DNA of 64,000 nucleotides. Origin: Chelatococcus asaccharovorans. GTDB lineage: Bacteria > Pseudomonadota > Alphaproteobacteria > Rhizobiales > Beijerinckiaceae. The stretch lies in the NCBI RefSeq assembly GCF_003201475.1, contig NZ_QJJK01000005.1:248001-312000 (forward strand), given 5' to 3'. The notes beneath the pieces were generated by a model. The model saw nothing but the letters and a program-made list of their open reading frames with translations, ran no database searches and had not been told where the DNA came from. A program made the position numbers and the translations under genes. How positions within the stretch are numbered: position 1 is the stretch's first letter; each line of letters begins with the position of its first letter. Shown one piece after another: positions 38,540 to 47,003 of this stretch.

Positions 38540-39231
38540 TGCGGAACGGGCTGCCTCGGGATCTGGGCCGCCGTCTGGGGTTTGGCGTCGGCGGGGCGCA
38601 GGTAGAACGGCTTGGGCAGCGCGGTTGCCGGATCGGCCGTGAGACCGAGCCGCGCGACCCAGGCAATCTGCGGGGCCATGTTCACACCTTCGGTCGATAC
38701 GTCGACGCCCAGCGCCCGCGCCTCAGCGGCGACGAGGCCTGCCCCGGAGCCGGCGAGCACGGCCGGACCTGCGCCGAGGGCGCGTGCCGCGTCGCGGATC
38801 GAGATATGGCGGGCGTTGACGACACTGCGCCCGCCGGGGGCGACTGCCTGGAAGAAGACATGCCCGTGTCGGGCATCGATGGCAGCGCCGACAAGCCGCT
38901 GCTGTCCGCGCGCCACGAGCGGGGCGGCGAAAGCCGTCAGCGAGGTAACGCCGACAACCGGGATTTTGGCGGCAAGGCCGATCGCGCGGGCCGCTGCGAT
39001 ACCGACGCGGATCCCCGTGAAGCTGCCCGGCCCGATGGTCACGGCGACGCGGTCGAGACTCTTGAAGCCCCCATCGACGCGCGCCATCACACGCTCGATG
39101 AGCGGCAGCAGGGCTTCCGCATGGCCGCGCTCCATGACAAGCGATTCGGCCGAGAGGGGCGTCTCCGCATCGTCCTGCTGGACGCAGGCGGCGCATAAGC
39201 CGAGCGCAGTATCGATGGCGAGAATACGCAA
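38536..39231 (-). CDS. tsaB: TsaB, t6A37 tRNA modification protein
   Basis: TsaB (YeaZ) is the dimerising partner of TsaD in the complex that installs N6-threonylcarbamoyladenosine at A37 of ANN-decoding tRNAs; TsaE, the ATPase of the complex, is the N-terminal half of the fusion protein at 7994. The 231-residue protein has 'RILAIDTALGLCAACV' at its start and 'VTIGPGSFTGIRVGIAAARA'. The start is a TTG at 39231 with GGAAGGG upstream; further upstream codons have no homology. Coupled to rimI. Confidence 0.92.
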   Translation of the reverse strand: MRILAIDTALGLCAACVQQDDAETPLSAESLVMERGHAEALLPLIERVMARVDGGFKSLDRVAVTIGPGSFTGIRVGIAAARAIGLAAKIPVVGVTSLTAFAAPLVARGQQRLVGAAIDARHGHVFFQAVAPGGRSVVNARHISIRDAARALGAGPAVLAGSGAGLVAAEARALGVDVSTEGVNMAPQIAWVARLGLTADPATALPKPFYLRPADAKPQTAAQIPRQPVPQ

Positions 39232-39318
39232 CCTGAGAGCCCTTCCGCCCTGAACGCGAGCGCCCTTGATGGCGACGCCCGCTTGCATCAATTGTGTGTC
39301 GTCTTGGGCGGGTCCCCG

Positions 39319-39879
39319 TCAGACGGCCTGGACCTCGCGCACATCCGGCAGGAAGTGCCGCAGCAGGTTCTGGATGCCATGGCGCAGGGTCGCGGTCGAC
39401 GATGGGCATCCCGAGCAGGATCCCTTCATGGCGAGATAGACCACGCCTTCGCGGAAGCCGCGGAAGGTGATGTCGCCGCCATCGCCCGCGACTGCCGGGC
39501 GCACGCGCGTTTCCAGGAGCTCCTTGATCGTTTCGACGGTCTCGGCGTCTTCCTCCGCAAAGAACTCCTCTTCGGCAGGGAGGTCATCGGCCGCGTCAGA
39601 CCGCAGCAATGGCTCGCCTGACATGAAATGTTCCATGATCGCGCCGAGTATGGCCGGCTTCAGGTGCTGCCACTCGCCGCCACTCTTGGTCACCGTCACG
39701 AAATCGGACCCGAAGAACACACCGGATACGCCGTCGATGGCAAACAGCCGCTCCGCCAGCGGCGAGCGCTCCGCGCCGACGCGATCAGGCAGGTCCAGGG
39801 GCTCGCCTGACTTGACCTCACGGCCGGGAAGGAACTTGAGGGTTGCCGGATTGGGCGTCGCCTCGGTCTGGATAAACAT
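39319..39879 (-). CDS. nfuA: NfuA/NifU-type iron-sulfur scaffold protein
   Basis: A 186-residue protein with an N-terminal Nfu_N domain ('MFIQTEATPNPATLKFLPGR') and a C-terminal NifU domain whose cluster-binding motif is 'MKGSCSGCPSSTATLRHGIQ' (CxxC). Such proteins carry a 4Fe-4S cluster to targets such as MiaB and lipoyl synthase. The ATG at 39879 is the family start. It belongs to the usp-nfuA-tsaB-rimI series, with a GNAT gene inserted between usp and nfuA. Confidence 0.94.
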   Translation of the reverse strand: MFIQTEATPNPATLKFLPGREVKSGEPLDLPDRVGAERSPLAERLFAIDGVSGVFFGSDFVTVTKSGGEWQHLKPAILGAIMEHFMSGEPLLRSDAADDLPAEEEFFAEEDAETVETIKELLETRVRPAVAGDGGDITFRGFREGVVYLAMKGSCSGCPSSTATLRHGIQNLLRHFLPDVREVQAV

Positions 39880-40005
39880 AGGGTCTCTCCTCACGCAGCC
39901 GGTTCAAGGCCGGCGGTGGCGGGTTAGGCCGACAGTCATGTCGATACATCACCCAGCGCATTATGACATATTCTTCATCACCCGAATGCGATGAATTTGT
40001 CTTGG

Positions 40006-40069
40006 TCGGCAAGTGTGAATGTCGGCAAGTGTGAATGTCGGCAAGTGTGTTTGTCGGCAAGTGTGAATG
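40006..40069. repeat. Four tandem copies of a 16-bp unit
   Basis: The unit TCGGCAAGTGTGAATG is repeated four times without gaps; the third copy differs at two positions (TTTG for AATG at the end). It lies upstream of nfuA and downstream of the GNAT gene on the minus strand, outside any real gene. Confidence 0.92.
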
Positions 40070-40090
40070 TGGCGATCGGGCCCGGGTCAA

Positions 40091-40678
40091 TCAACGTGCA
40101 GCTTGTCGCGGCGCGTCTGGTCCGTGAGGCGCGAGATCGAGCGCCATGAGTTCCTCGTCGCGGTAGTCGCCGGGACCGAGCTTGAGGGCGTGGCGCTCGA
40201 GTCCGTAGGGCGTGAAGCCACGCGAGACGTAAAGCGCGCGGGCGGCCGGATTGTCCGCCGCCACGGACAGCAGAAGGATCTCGAGGCTCTCGCAGCGCCG
40301 CGCGTGGGCGATCAGCGCATCGATCATGGCGGCGGCGAGCCCCTGCCGGCGCCAGGCTTCGCGGACATAAACGCCCCAGACCAGCCCCTTGTGCAGCTGC
40401 TTGATGGATCCGCCGACCATCAGCCCGGCCATGGCGACGAGACTCTCGGGGGAAGCCTCGGAGATCGGCTCCTGCGCGAAGGCGCCCAGGATGACGCTGG
40501 GCGGCTGCGTAGGGATACGCGCCGCGACTGCTTCGTCGGAGAGCTCCGCCCAGTCGGAAGCCGCGGCCCCGAAGGCGCCGGGATTGCGGGTCAAAGCCTT
40601 GACCCTGATGGCCCGGAAGGCTGCGGCGTCGGCACGCACCAGCGGGCGGATGGCTGGGGTCGCTTGGATGGGGCTCAT
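40091..40678 (-). CDS. GNAT-family N-acetyltransferase
   Basis: A 195-residue GNAT protein with the acetyl-CoA-binding 'WGVYVREAWRRQGLAAAMID' (RxxGxA) and the C-terminal 'NPAARALYVSRGFTPYGLER'. The N-terminal part 'IRPLVRADAAAFRAIRVKAL' is the usual first strand and helix. The substrate is unknown; the sequence resembles small-molecule or amino-acid acetylases more than RimI. It lies between the universal stress protein and nfuA, interrupting a pair that I recall as adjacent in other Rhizobiales. Confidence 0.85.
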   Translation of the reverse strand: MSPIQATPAIRPLVRADAAAFRAIRVKALTRNPGAFGAAASDWAELSDEAVAARIPTQPPSVILGAFAQEPISEASPESLVAMAGLMVGGSIKQLHKGLVWGVYVREAWRRQGLAAAMIDALIAHARRCESLEILLLSVAADNPAARALYVSRGFTPYGLERHALKLGPGDYRDEELMALDLAPHGPDAPRQAAR

Positions 40679-40711
40679 CGCGGTGGGTCTCGCCGCAGGG
40701 ACAGGGCCGTT

Positions 40712-41206
40712 TCAGGCAAGCGCATCGATCTCTTCCGTGCTGAGATGCCCGGGGACGATGGCGACCGGAACGGGAAAACTCGCCGCAGCGCGTGAGGCGA
40801 GCGCTGAAACGAGCGGTCCAGGCCCATCGCTCCCCGTACCGGCCGCGAGAACAAGCAGGGCAATGTCCTCGTCGTCGTCAATGAATTTTACGAGTTCGTC
40901 CGCCAGCACGCCGATGCGCGTGGCGCATTCCGGCTCCAGGCCGACCATGCCGCGCACATAGGCCGCAGCCCGATCAAGGGCGGCCGCGGCGTCGTCCTCG
41001 GCTTCAGCCCGCATCACGTCGCCTACGCCGAGCCAGTCCTGCATGTCGGCTTCCGGCTTGATGCAGAGAAGCACAAGCGACACGCCGGTGCGCACGGCCC
41101 GTCTGGCGGCAAAATGGATCGCCCGCTCGCATTCAGGCGTGTCGTCGACGATGGCGAGAAACTTGGCATGATGGCCGGCTTCATAGGCGCGTCGCGGTTT
41201 GCCCAT
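40712..41206 (-). CDS. Universal stress protein (UspA family)
   Basis: A 164-residue single-domain Usp. It starts 'KFLAIVDDTPECERAIHFAA', the ATP-pocket aspartate region, and ends with 'VLAAGTGSDGPGPLVSALAS', a variant of the G-x2-G-x9-G-S/T nucleotide-binding signature. These small cytoplasmic proteins help survival under stress or growth arrest; no more specific role can be read. The ATG at 41206 fits the fold start. In other Rhizobiales this gene follows trpS; here trpS is at 2.3-3.3 kb in the opposite direction. Confidence 0.85.
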   Translation of the reverse strand: MGKPRRAYEAGHHAKFLAIVDDTPECERAIHFAARRAVRTGVSLVLLCIKPEADMQDWLGVGDVMRAEAEDDAAAALDRAAAYVRGMVGLEPECATRIGVLADELVKFIDDDEDIALLVLAAGTGSDGPGPLVSALASRAAASFPVPVAIVPGHLSTEEIDALA

Positions 41207-41431
41207 GGATCTCTCCGGGGAACGCTTCGGGAGCATTGATGCTGGCAGGCCGGCCAGCGGCGAGCAAGAGGGCTTGATAGGCGTCGCCGCCAGGAAACAA
41301 ATTCCGGGACCCGCAGACGAGGAATCCCGGTCATCCCCGTGATTCGCAGACATGCGACGAAATTTCCGTTGTTCCAACGATGCCGCTGGGTCTGCGGCCA
41401 GTCGGATCGGTCTTGTCCGGGGGGCGGGGGC

Positions 41432-41755
41432 TTATTCGTCCTCGCCGAAACGGGAGGTTACGAGGTTGGTGATGGCCTCGAGGCAGGCTTCGGCGTCATC
41501 GCCCTTGGCGGTCACGAAAATGGTCGTCCCCTGCGCGGCAGCGAGGATGAGCAGACCCATGATGGACCGCCCGCCCACGGTTTCGCCGCAGCGTGTCACG
41601 GTGACGTCAGATTCGAATGCATCGACCGTCTGCACGAATTTGGCGGAGGCGCGGGCATGCAGCCCCTTGCGGTTGATGATCGCCAGCTCGCGCACCAGAG
41701 CACCGGGCGGTGGCACGAAGGGCTCGCAGTCCTCCACGTCGTCTGTCGGGCTCAT
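41432..41755 (-). CDS. ptsH: HPr phosphocarrier protein of the regulatory PTS
   Basis: A 107-residue HPr/NPr protein. The phospho-histidine is His33 in 'INRKGLHARASAKFVQ' and the regulatory serine is Ser64 in 'GGRSIMGLLILAAAQG', the site for HPr kinase. The N-terminus is about 18 residues longer than in classical HPr. Together with EIIA and HprK it forms an incomplete PTS with no sugar permease, which in Rhizobiales controls carbon, nitrogen or potassium responses. Enzyme I (PtsP) is not in this window. ahcY usually follows it but has moved. Confidence 0.94.
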   Translation of the reverse strand: MSPTDDVEDCEPFVPPPGALVRELAIINRKGLHARASAKFVQTVDAFESDVTVTRCGETVGGRSIMGLLILAAAQGTTIFVTAKGDDAEACLEAITNLVTSRFGEDE

Positions 41756-41786
41756 TGGGTGCTCTTCGCGCTCATCCTTACGGCGC

Positions 41787-42188
41787 TTACTTGCCCGCCA
41801 GAACGCGGCTTGCGACGTTGATATATTTCCTGCCCGCATCCTGCGCCTGGAGGACGGCCTCCTGGAGGGGCAACTCATCGCGCACGCTGACGAGCTTGAT
41901 GAGCATGGGCAGGTTGATCCCGGCGACGACTTCGATCTGGCGCCCCCCCATCACCGAGATTGCGAGGTTGGAAGGCGTGCCACCGAACATATCGGTCAAG
42001 ACGACGACGCCGTCGCCGGTTTCGACGTGATCGACCGCGGCGACAATATCACGCCGACGTCCCTCCATGTCGTCGTCCGGACCGATCGTGACGGTCTCGA
42101 CTTGCTTCTGCGGGCCGACGACATGCTCCAACGCCGCACGGAATTCCGTGGCGAGGCAGCCGTGCGTCACGAGCACTAAACCGATCAT
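41787..42188 (-). CDS. manX: PTS EIIA component, mannose type (ManX-like)
   Basis: A 133-residue soluble EIIA of the mannose/fructose family. The phospho-histidine is His9 in 'MIGLVLVTHGCLATEF', and 'VVLTDMFGGTPSNLAISVM' is the family signature. With no IIB, IIC or IID genes nearby it is a regulatory, not a transport, component. It lies between hprK and ptsH. Confidence 0.93.
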   Translation of the reverse strand: MIGLVLVTHGCLATEFRAALEHVVGPQKQVETVTIGPDDDMEGRRRDIVAAVDHVETGDGVVVLTDMFGGTPSNLAISVMGGRQIEVVAGINLPMLIKLVSVRDELPLQEAVLQAQDAGRKYINVASRVLAGK

Positions 42189-42265
42189 TCAGCAACCTTG
42201 CGGCACCCCCCAATTGGGGAGCGCTCATTTTGTGCATTGCGGCGCCAAGTGCAAGTGCAATACGT

Positions 42266-42763
42266 CTAACTCTTCATCATTTTGTCATCAGCAAGGCCTG
42301 AGAAGGCGTTCCCAGTCATCAAAAACGCCAATATGTCGGCACCTATTGCTGCGCTGCCACATAAGCGTAGCCTCGGCAATTCAATCCCGCTGATAGCAGC
42401 CCTTTGAGCCGCCGCATCAGGCATCCGCTCAGGATACGCTTCCTCGCAATCCACAACCAGTCGGACGATGCAGGCCGGTTCGAAATTAACATTCACAATT
42501 CCGAGGCCGCGGACCTCGATCATACCGGCGATGGCGGCCGGGGCTTCGGCAAGGATGCGACCGTTGCATGGCATCACCCGCACCCGGTCGTCCGCGACGA
42601 GTGCGGCAAATCGTCCGTCCCGCAGGGATTCTGTGATGAGTCGGCGTGCGAGTGTCGATTTTCCGGACCCCGACGATCCACGGATGAGAATTCCCTTCTC
42701 ACCTATAACCACGCAGGATGCATGAATGGTGGCCTGCCTCGGCCGGTCGGCGAGGGCGCCCAT
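42266..42763 (-). CDS. hprK: HPr kinase/phosphorylase, short alphaproteobacterial form
   Basis: A 165-residue protein, about half the length of Firmicutes HprK: the N-terminal domain is missing and only the kinase core remains. Walker A is 'ILIRGSSGSGKSTLARRLIT', followed by 'ALVADDRVRVMPCNGRILAE' and the later 'IEVRGLGIVNVNF', the HprK signature. It phosphorylates the regulatory serine of HPr. The gene follows chvG by 3 bp on the minus strand, suggesting co-expression with the ChvGI acid-response system. Confidence 0.92.
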   Translation of the reverse strand: MGALADRPRQATIHASCVVIGEKGILIRGSSGSGKSTLARRLITESLRDGRFAALVADDRVRVMPCNGRILAEAPAAIAGMIEVRGLGIVNVNFEPACIVRLVVDCEEAYPERMPDAAAQRAAISGIELPRLRLCGSAAIGADILAFLMTGNAFSGLADDKMMKS

Positions 42764-42766
42764 GGT

Positions 42767-44587
42767 TCAGGCTGCGGGTGCCGCCGCCGCTGCCGGCAGG
42801 CGGACAATGAAGCGCGCACCAAGACGCGGACGCTCGCACGCCGCGATGGGATGGTCGGCGTCTTCGGCAGGAGCGTCCGCGAAGCGGTTTTCCGCCCAGA
42901 TGCGACCGCGGTGCGCCTCCACGATCTGCCGTGAAATGGACAGCCCGAGGCCGGAATTCTGGCCGAAGCCCTGCTCCGGCCTGTCGGTGTAGAACCGTTC
43001 GAAGATCCGCTCCAGCGCATGCGGCGGGATGCCCGGCCCGTCGTCCTCCACCACGATCTCGACCTCCTGCGGCAGGCGCTGCAGCGTCACCCGGATCTCG
43101 GCACCGGGCGGGGAGAAGGATGCGGCGTTGTCGATCAGGTTGCGCACGACCTGCCCGAGGCGCCCGTCGTTGCCAACGACGAAAAAGGCGCTGTTTCCGA
43201 GCGAACTCTTGTTCACGCTGACCTTGATCGGCACCAACCCCGCCGGCTTCAGCTCGTTGGCGACGCTCGCGACAGTTTGCACGAGACGCTCGACATCCAC
43301 CGGTTCGGCCTCCGCGCGGGCGAGTTCCGCGTCGAGGCGGGATGCGTCGGAAATATCGCTGATCAGCCGGTCGAGGCGCCGCACGTCCTGCTGGATCACC
43401 TGGAGCAGGCGATTGCGTGCATCGGCCCGCTTGGCGAGCGGCAGGGTTTCCACAGCACTGCGCAGGGAGGTCAGGGGGTTCTTCAACTCATGCGCGACGT
43501 CGGCCGCAAAGCTCTCGATGGCGTCGATGCGGTTGTAGAGCGCGCGCGTCATATCCCGCAGCGCGCCCGAGAGATGGCCGATCTCGTCGGAGCGATCCGT
43601 GAAATCCGGGATTTCCTGCCGCGATTTGATGCCCCGCCGCACCCGCTCGGCGGCCTCGGCGAGCCGGCGTACGGGGCCGGCGATCGTACCGGCGAGAAGC
43701 ACCGAGAGGACCGTCATCACGCCTGCGGAAACGGCGAAGACGCGCAGGATCGCCCAGCGTTCGGCTGAAATGATGCTGTCGATATCGCCGCCCTGCGTGG
43801 AGAGAAGCAAGGCGCCGCGCACCGTACGGAAACGCTGAATTGGCACCGCCACGGAGACGATCGTCTGCCCGCGGTTGTTGACGCGGACAACCGTGCCGGG
43901 CGTCCCGATGAGCGCTTGCTGCACCTCGGGAAGCGAGCGGCCGTTGATGGGTGCGAGCTCGTCGATCAGGGGAGACGAGCCCCTGCCAAAGAGCTTCCAG
44001 ACCCCCTGCCATACCCGCTCGAGCAGCGGTGGCTTCGGCTCCACGAGCGGCGGCAGGTCGTATCGGAGGATATCGCCGCGCGAATAGAGCGAGCGGGAAT
44101 CAAGCAGCAGAAGGCCATCGCGATCGTAGATGCGCGCGCGCGTGCGGGTCGGCGTCACGAGGCGGCGCAGGACCGGCGCCACGCGTTCGGGATTGATGGA
44201 GAACTCCAGCGGCGACAGCTCGTCGTTCATGCCGAAACTCTCGCCGGCCTGCAGTTGCAGGAGCTTGTCGGGATCGAGCGTCAGGGTGTCGGTTTCGACC
44301 GTTGCGGATGCGGCGACCGCGGCGGCGATGATCTCGCCCTGGGTCAGGAGGCTCTGCACGCGCGCGTCGATCAATCCGGCGCGAAACTGGTTGAGATAGA
44401 GAAAGCCGAGGAGCAGGGCGACGAGCCCGGCCAGGTTGAGGACGACGATGCGTCGCGTCAGGCTCGACGCGCTGCGCGACGCAAGACCCCCCGCGGCGCG
44501 CCGGAGCGTCCGGGCAACACCATGGAGGAAGCGCCGCGCCCCGCTGAGCTGCGCGCGCTCCGAACGATCAATCGGCTCGACCGCCAT
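42767..44587 (-). CDS. chvG: ChvG (ExoS) sensor histidine kinase
   Basis: An inner-membrane kinase of 606 residues with two transmembrane segments (about 47-66 and 280-303) around a periplasmic sensor region, a HAMP domain (about 304-355), a HisKA domain with phospho-histidine His366 in 'FAADVAHELKNPLTSLRSAV' and an HATPase domain ('LIDNAASFSPPGAE', 'VEDDGPGIPPHALE', 'GLGLSISRQIVEAH'). ChvG/ChvI responds to acid and envelope conditions and controls exopolysaccharide, motility and symbiosis or virulence genes in rhizobia. It lies 142 bp after chvI. Confidence 0.94.
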   Translation of the reverse strand: MAVEPIDRSERAQLSGARRFLHGVARTLRRAAGGLASRSASSLTRRIVVLNLAGLVALLLGFLYLNQFRAGLIDARVQSLLTQGEIIAAAVAASATVETDTLTLDPDKLLQLQAGESFGMNDELSPLEFSINPERVAPVLRRLVTPTRTRARIYDRDGLLLLDSRSLYSRGDILRYDLPPLVEPKPPLLERVWQGVWKLFGRGSSPLIDELAPINGRSLPEVQQALIGTPGTVVRVNNRGQTIVSVAVPIQRFRTVRGALLLSTQGGDIDSIISAERWAILRVFAVSAGVMTVLSVLLAGTIAGPVRRLAEAAERVRRGIKSRQEIPDFTDRSDEIGHLSGALRDMTRALYNRIDAIESFAADVAHELKNPLTSLRSAVETLPLAKRADARNRLLQVIQQDVRRLDRLISDISDASRLDAELARAEAEPVDVERLVQTVASVANELKPAGLVPIKVSVNKSSLGNSAFFVVGNDGRLGQVVRNLIDNAASFSPPGAEIRVTLQRLPQEVEIVVEDDGPGIPPHALERIFERFYTDRPEQGFGQNSGLGLSISRQIVEAHRGRIWAENRFADAPAEDADHPIAACERPRLGARFIVRLPAAAAAPAA

Positions 44588-44729
44588 TGTCCTCGTCTAG
44601 ACCTCTCCGGAGGTCCGGCGGACCTCCGATATCAGCCGTGTGCGGCGTAAAGGCCTCGCGGCTGGATAGGCGCGGCGATCCGCCCCTGGAGCCAATCCAA
44701 AACACACGGATGCGCCCCATGATCAGCGC

Positions 44730-45428
44730 TCACGCCTCCTTGAAGCGATAGCCGACGCCGTAAAGCGTCTCGATCATGTCGAAGCTGTCGTCCACCGCCT
44801 TGAACTTCTTGCGCAGCCGCTTGATGTGGCTGTCGATGGTCCGGTCGTCAACATAGACCTGGTCATCATAGGCCGCATCCATCAGGGCGTTGCGGCTTTT
44901 GACCACGCCCGGCCGCTGGGCGAGCGCCTGCAGGATGAGGAACTCCGTCACCGTGAGCGTGACGGGGTCGTTGTGCCAGGTGCAGGTGTGGCGCTCGGGG
45001 TCCATCTTCAGGAGGCCGCGCTCCAGGGCCTTGGCGTCGCTCTCGCGGGCGGTCGTCTGGTCCCGGGGGCTGACGCGCCGCAGCACCGCCTTGACGCGTT
45101 CCACAAGAAGGCGCTGGGAAAACGGCTTCCGGATGAAATCGTCGGCGCCCATCTTGAGCCCGAACAATTCGTCGATTTCCTCATCCTTGGATGTCAGGAA
45201 GATCACCGGCAGGTCGGTTTTCTGACGCAGGCGGCGCAGGAGCTCCATACCGTCCATGCGCGGCATCTTGATATCAAGAATCGCAAGGTCCGGCGGATTG
45301 GTCTTCAGGCCATCGAGCGCGGATGCGCCGTCAGTGTAGGTCTGGATGCGATAGCCTTCCGCCTCCAGTGCAATGGACACCGAGGTGAGGATGTTTCGAT
45401 CGTCGTCGACGAGGGCGATGGTCGGCAT
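44730..45428 (-). CDS. chvI: ChvI response regulator
   Basis: A 232-residue OmpR-type response regulator. The receiver domain has phospho-aspartate Asp52 in '[20 protein letters not shown]' and the conserved lysine in '[13 protein letters not shown]'; the C-terminal winged helix includes '[20 protein letters not shown]'. Partner of ChvG. It heads the minus-strand chvI-chvG-hprK-manX-ptsH group, and the divergent HugZ-like gene starts 553 bp away. Confidence 0.95.
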   Translation of the reverse strand: MPTIALVDDDRNILTSVSIALEAEGYRIQTYTDGASALDGLKTNPPDLAILDIKMPRMDGMELLRRLRQKTDLPVIFLTSKDEEIDELFGLKMGADDFIRKPFSQRLLVERVKAVLRRVSPRDQTTARESDAKALERGLLKMDPERHTCTWHNDPVTLTVTEFLILQALAQRPGVVKSRNALMDAAYDDQVYVDDRTIDSHIKRLRKKFKAVDDSFDMIETLYGVGYRFKEA

Positions 45429-45981
45429 GCGTCTCGCTCATCATTCCGTTTTGCTCGGCCAAAAAGCCGCAGAGGCGGCCGCAGAGGCGTTACGTGACAT
45501 GTCCACCTCGCGTCCCACGGCGGCCGAAATAAGGCAGCGCGGTCAGCCATCTTAGCCTGATCAGCGCTTTCGCACCATCACGCGGGCCAAAAAGCGACTT
45601 AAGTCCCCATCGCAATCCGCCATCCGGGACTGCGCGAGGTCGGCCGCACCGCCATTGTCCGAGTGAAGATAAGTCTAGGATTATTTCCGTTTGGTGCAAG
45701 AGGCGCTGCTGTTTCCCTCACTTGTCGACACCGCGATTGTCCGGCTCGATCATCGCTATCTTCGGCCGCGCCGGTCATGCGGCAGGCGTTACAATCCAGG
45801 CGGATTGTCTGCCAATTGCCGCGAAAGCTCTTGCAAAGCGGGCGCTCCTGGCGAAAAAACGCCATGGAAACGAAAGGCGCCGACCGAACTGCGAATTCGG
45901 CCGGAGCGCGGCACGATCCTGGCAATGTGATCTTGCCTGGCAATGTGCTCTTGGCTGGCAGTGTGATCTTTGGAGAAATAT
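45429..45981. other. Divergent intergenic region between chvI and the HugZ-like gene
   Basis: These 553 bases hold no convincing gene. They must contain promoters for both neighbours, but no clear -35/-10 pair stands out. The right end carries three tandem 18-bp units that run up to the Shine-Dalgarno sequence of the next gene. Confidence 0.5.
45918..45971. repeat. Three tandem copies of an 18-bp unit before a start codon
   Basis: The unit CCTGGCAATGTGATCTTG occurs at 45918-45935 and 45936-45953 (one change), with a diverged copy at 45954-45971. The array ends directly before GGAGAA, the ribosome-binding site of the next gene. Confidence 0.85.
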
Positions 45982-46776
45982 ATGTCCGAACCAGACCGAC
46001 ACCTCCCCCCGGCCGGAGATGCCGATGCTGAGAAGGCCATCACGGCGGCCGCCGCGGGCAGCGCGTCGTTCGACCAGATCGGTGCGGCCAAGGCGCTGCT
46101 GCGTGCTACCCGCTATGGTTCGCTCGGCACGCTCGATTCCGAGAACGCGCCCTATACCTCGCTTGTCAATGTGGCGACGGATATCGACGGTGCGCCCGTC
46201 ATCCTGATTTCACGGCTCGCCCTTCACACCAAGAACATCCTGCGTGATTCCCGCGTCTCATTGATGCTGTCGCATGTTGGCGGTGGCGATCCCTCCGCCC
46301 ATCCGCGCATCAGCATCAAGGGGCGGGCGTCGTTGACGACGGACGAGAATTCCCGTCGCCGCTTCCTGGCGCGGCATCCGGCATCCGCTGGCTATGCCAC
46401 TTTCGCCGATTTCGGCTTCTACCGAATTGAGCCGGAAAGCGCGCATCTCGTCGCGGGTTTCGGCCGCATATTCAGCCTCCGGGCCGAGGCGTTCATGACG
46501 GATCTCACCGGCGCCGAGGCCATCGTCGCGGGCGAGGCGGGGGCGGTCGCCCATATGAACGAGGACCACGCGGACGCGCTGGAACTCTATGCGGTGAAGC
46601 TCCTCGGCCTTGAGCCCGGGGCCTGGCGGGCCACCGGCATTGATCCCGACGGTCTCGACATGATGCTCGGTGACAAGACGGCGCGTCTGTCCTTTCCGAA
46701 GGCAGCCGGGGGCACCAGCCTTTCGCTGCGTGGGGTCTTGAAGGACCTGGCGCAGGAAGCCCGCCGCGTCGCCTGA
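45982..46776 (+). CDS. HugZ-like pyridoxamine-phosphate-oxidase-fold protein with DUF2470 domain
   Basis: A 264-residue cytoplasmic protein. Residues ~35-170 form a flavin-binding split-barrel domain ('ATRYGSLGTLDSENAPYTSL', 'PVILISRLALHTKNILRDSR'); residues ~180-260 form a DUF2470 domain ('HMNEDHADALELYAVKLLG'). This pairing is typical of the HugZ family, some members of which degrade haem and others of which are of unknown function. The ATG at 45982 has TGGAGAA upstream; a TTG at 45970 is less likely. Whether it handles haem cannot be seen from the sequence. Confidence 0.85.
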   Translation: MSEPDRHLPPAGDADAEKAITAAAAGSASFDQIGAAKALLRATRYGSLGTLDSENAPYTSLVNVATDIDGAPVILISRLALHTKNILRDSRVSLMLSHVGGGDPSAHPRISIKGRASLTTDENSRRRFLARHPASAGYATFADFGFYRIEPESAHLVAGFGRIFSLRAEAFMTDLTGAEAIVAGEAGAVAHMNEDHADALELYAVKLLGLEPGAWRATGIDPDGLDMMLGDKTARLSFPKAAGGTSLSLRGVLKDLAQEARRVA

Positions 46777-46925
46777 TCGAAGCATTCGCAACCTTGGGGC
46801 GCCCGGCCTGATGTGATCAGGTACGGGCTCTGTTCATCTGTCGTCCGCTTGGCTTTTGGTCTAATCTCCGAGCGTACGGCGTCACGGCGAGAGGATCTTG
46901 GGATCTCGTCACCATTGTGAGAGGC

Positions 46926-47000
46926 ATGGCAAAATCGCGCATGGCAAAATCGCGCCTGGCAAAAACGCACATGGCAAGAACGCACATGGCAAGGGAGACA
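46926..47000 (+). repeat. Five tandem 15-bp units in the pckA leader
   Basis: Units ATGGCAAAATCGCGC, an identical copy, CTGGCAAAAACGCAC, ATGGCAAGAACGCAC and ATGGCAAGGGAGACA follow each other without gaps. They are in frame with pckA and would add repeated M-A-K/R-S/T-R/H pentapeptides if translated. The last unit contains the probable ribosome-binding site AAGGGAG of pckA. Confidence 0.9.
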
Positions 47001-47003
47001 AAC

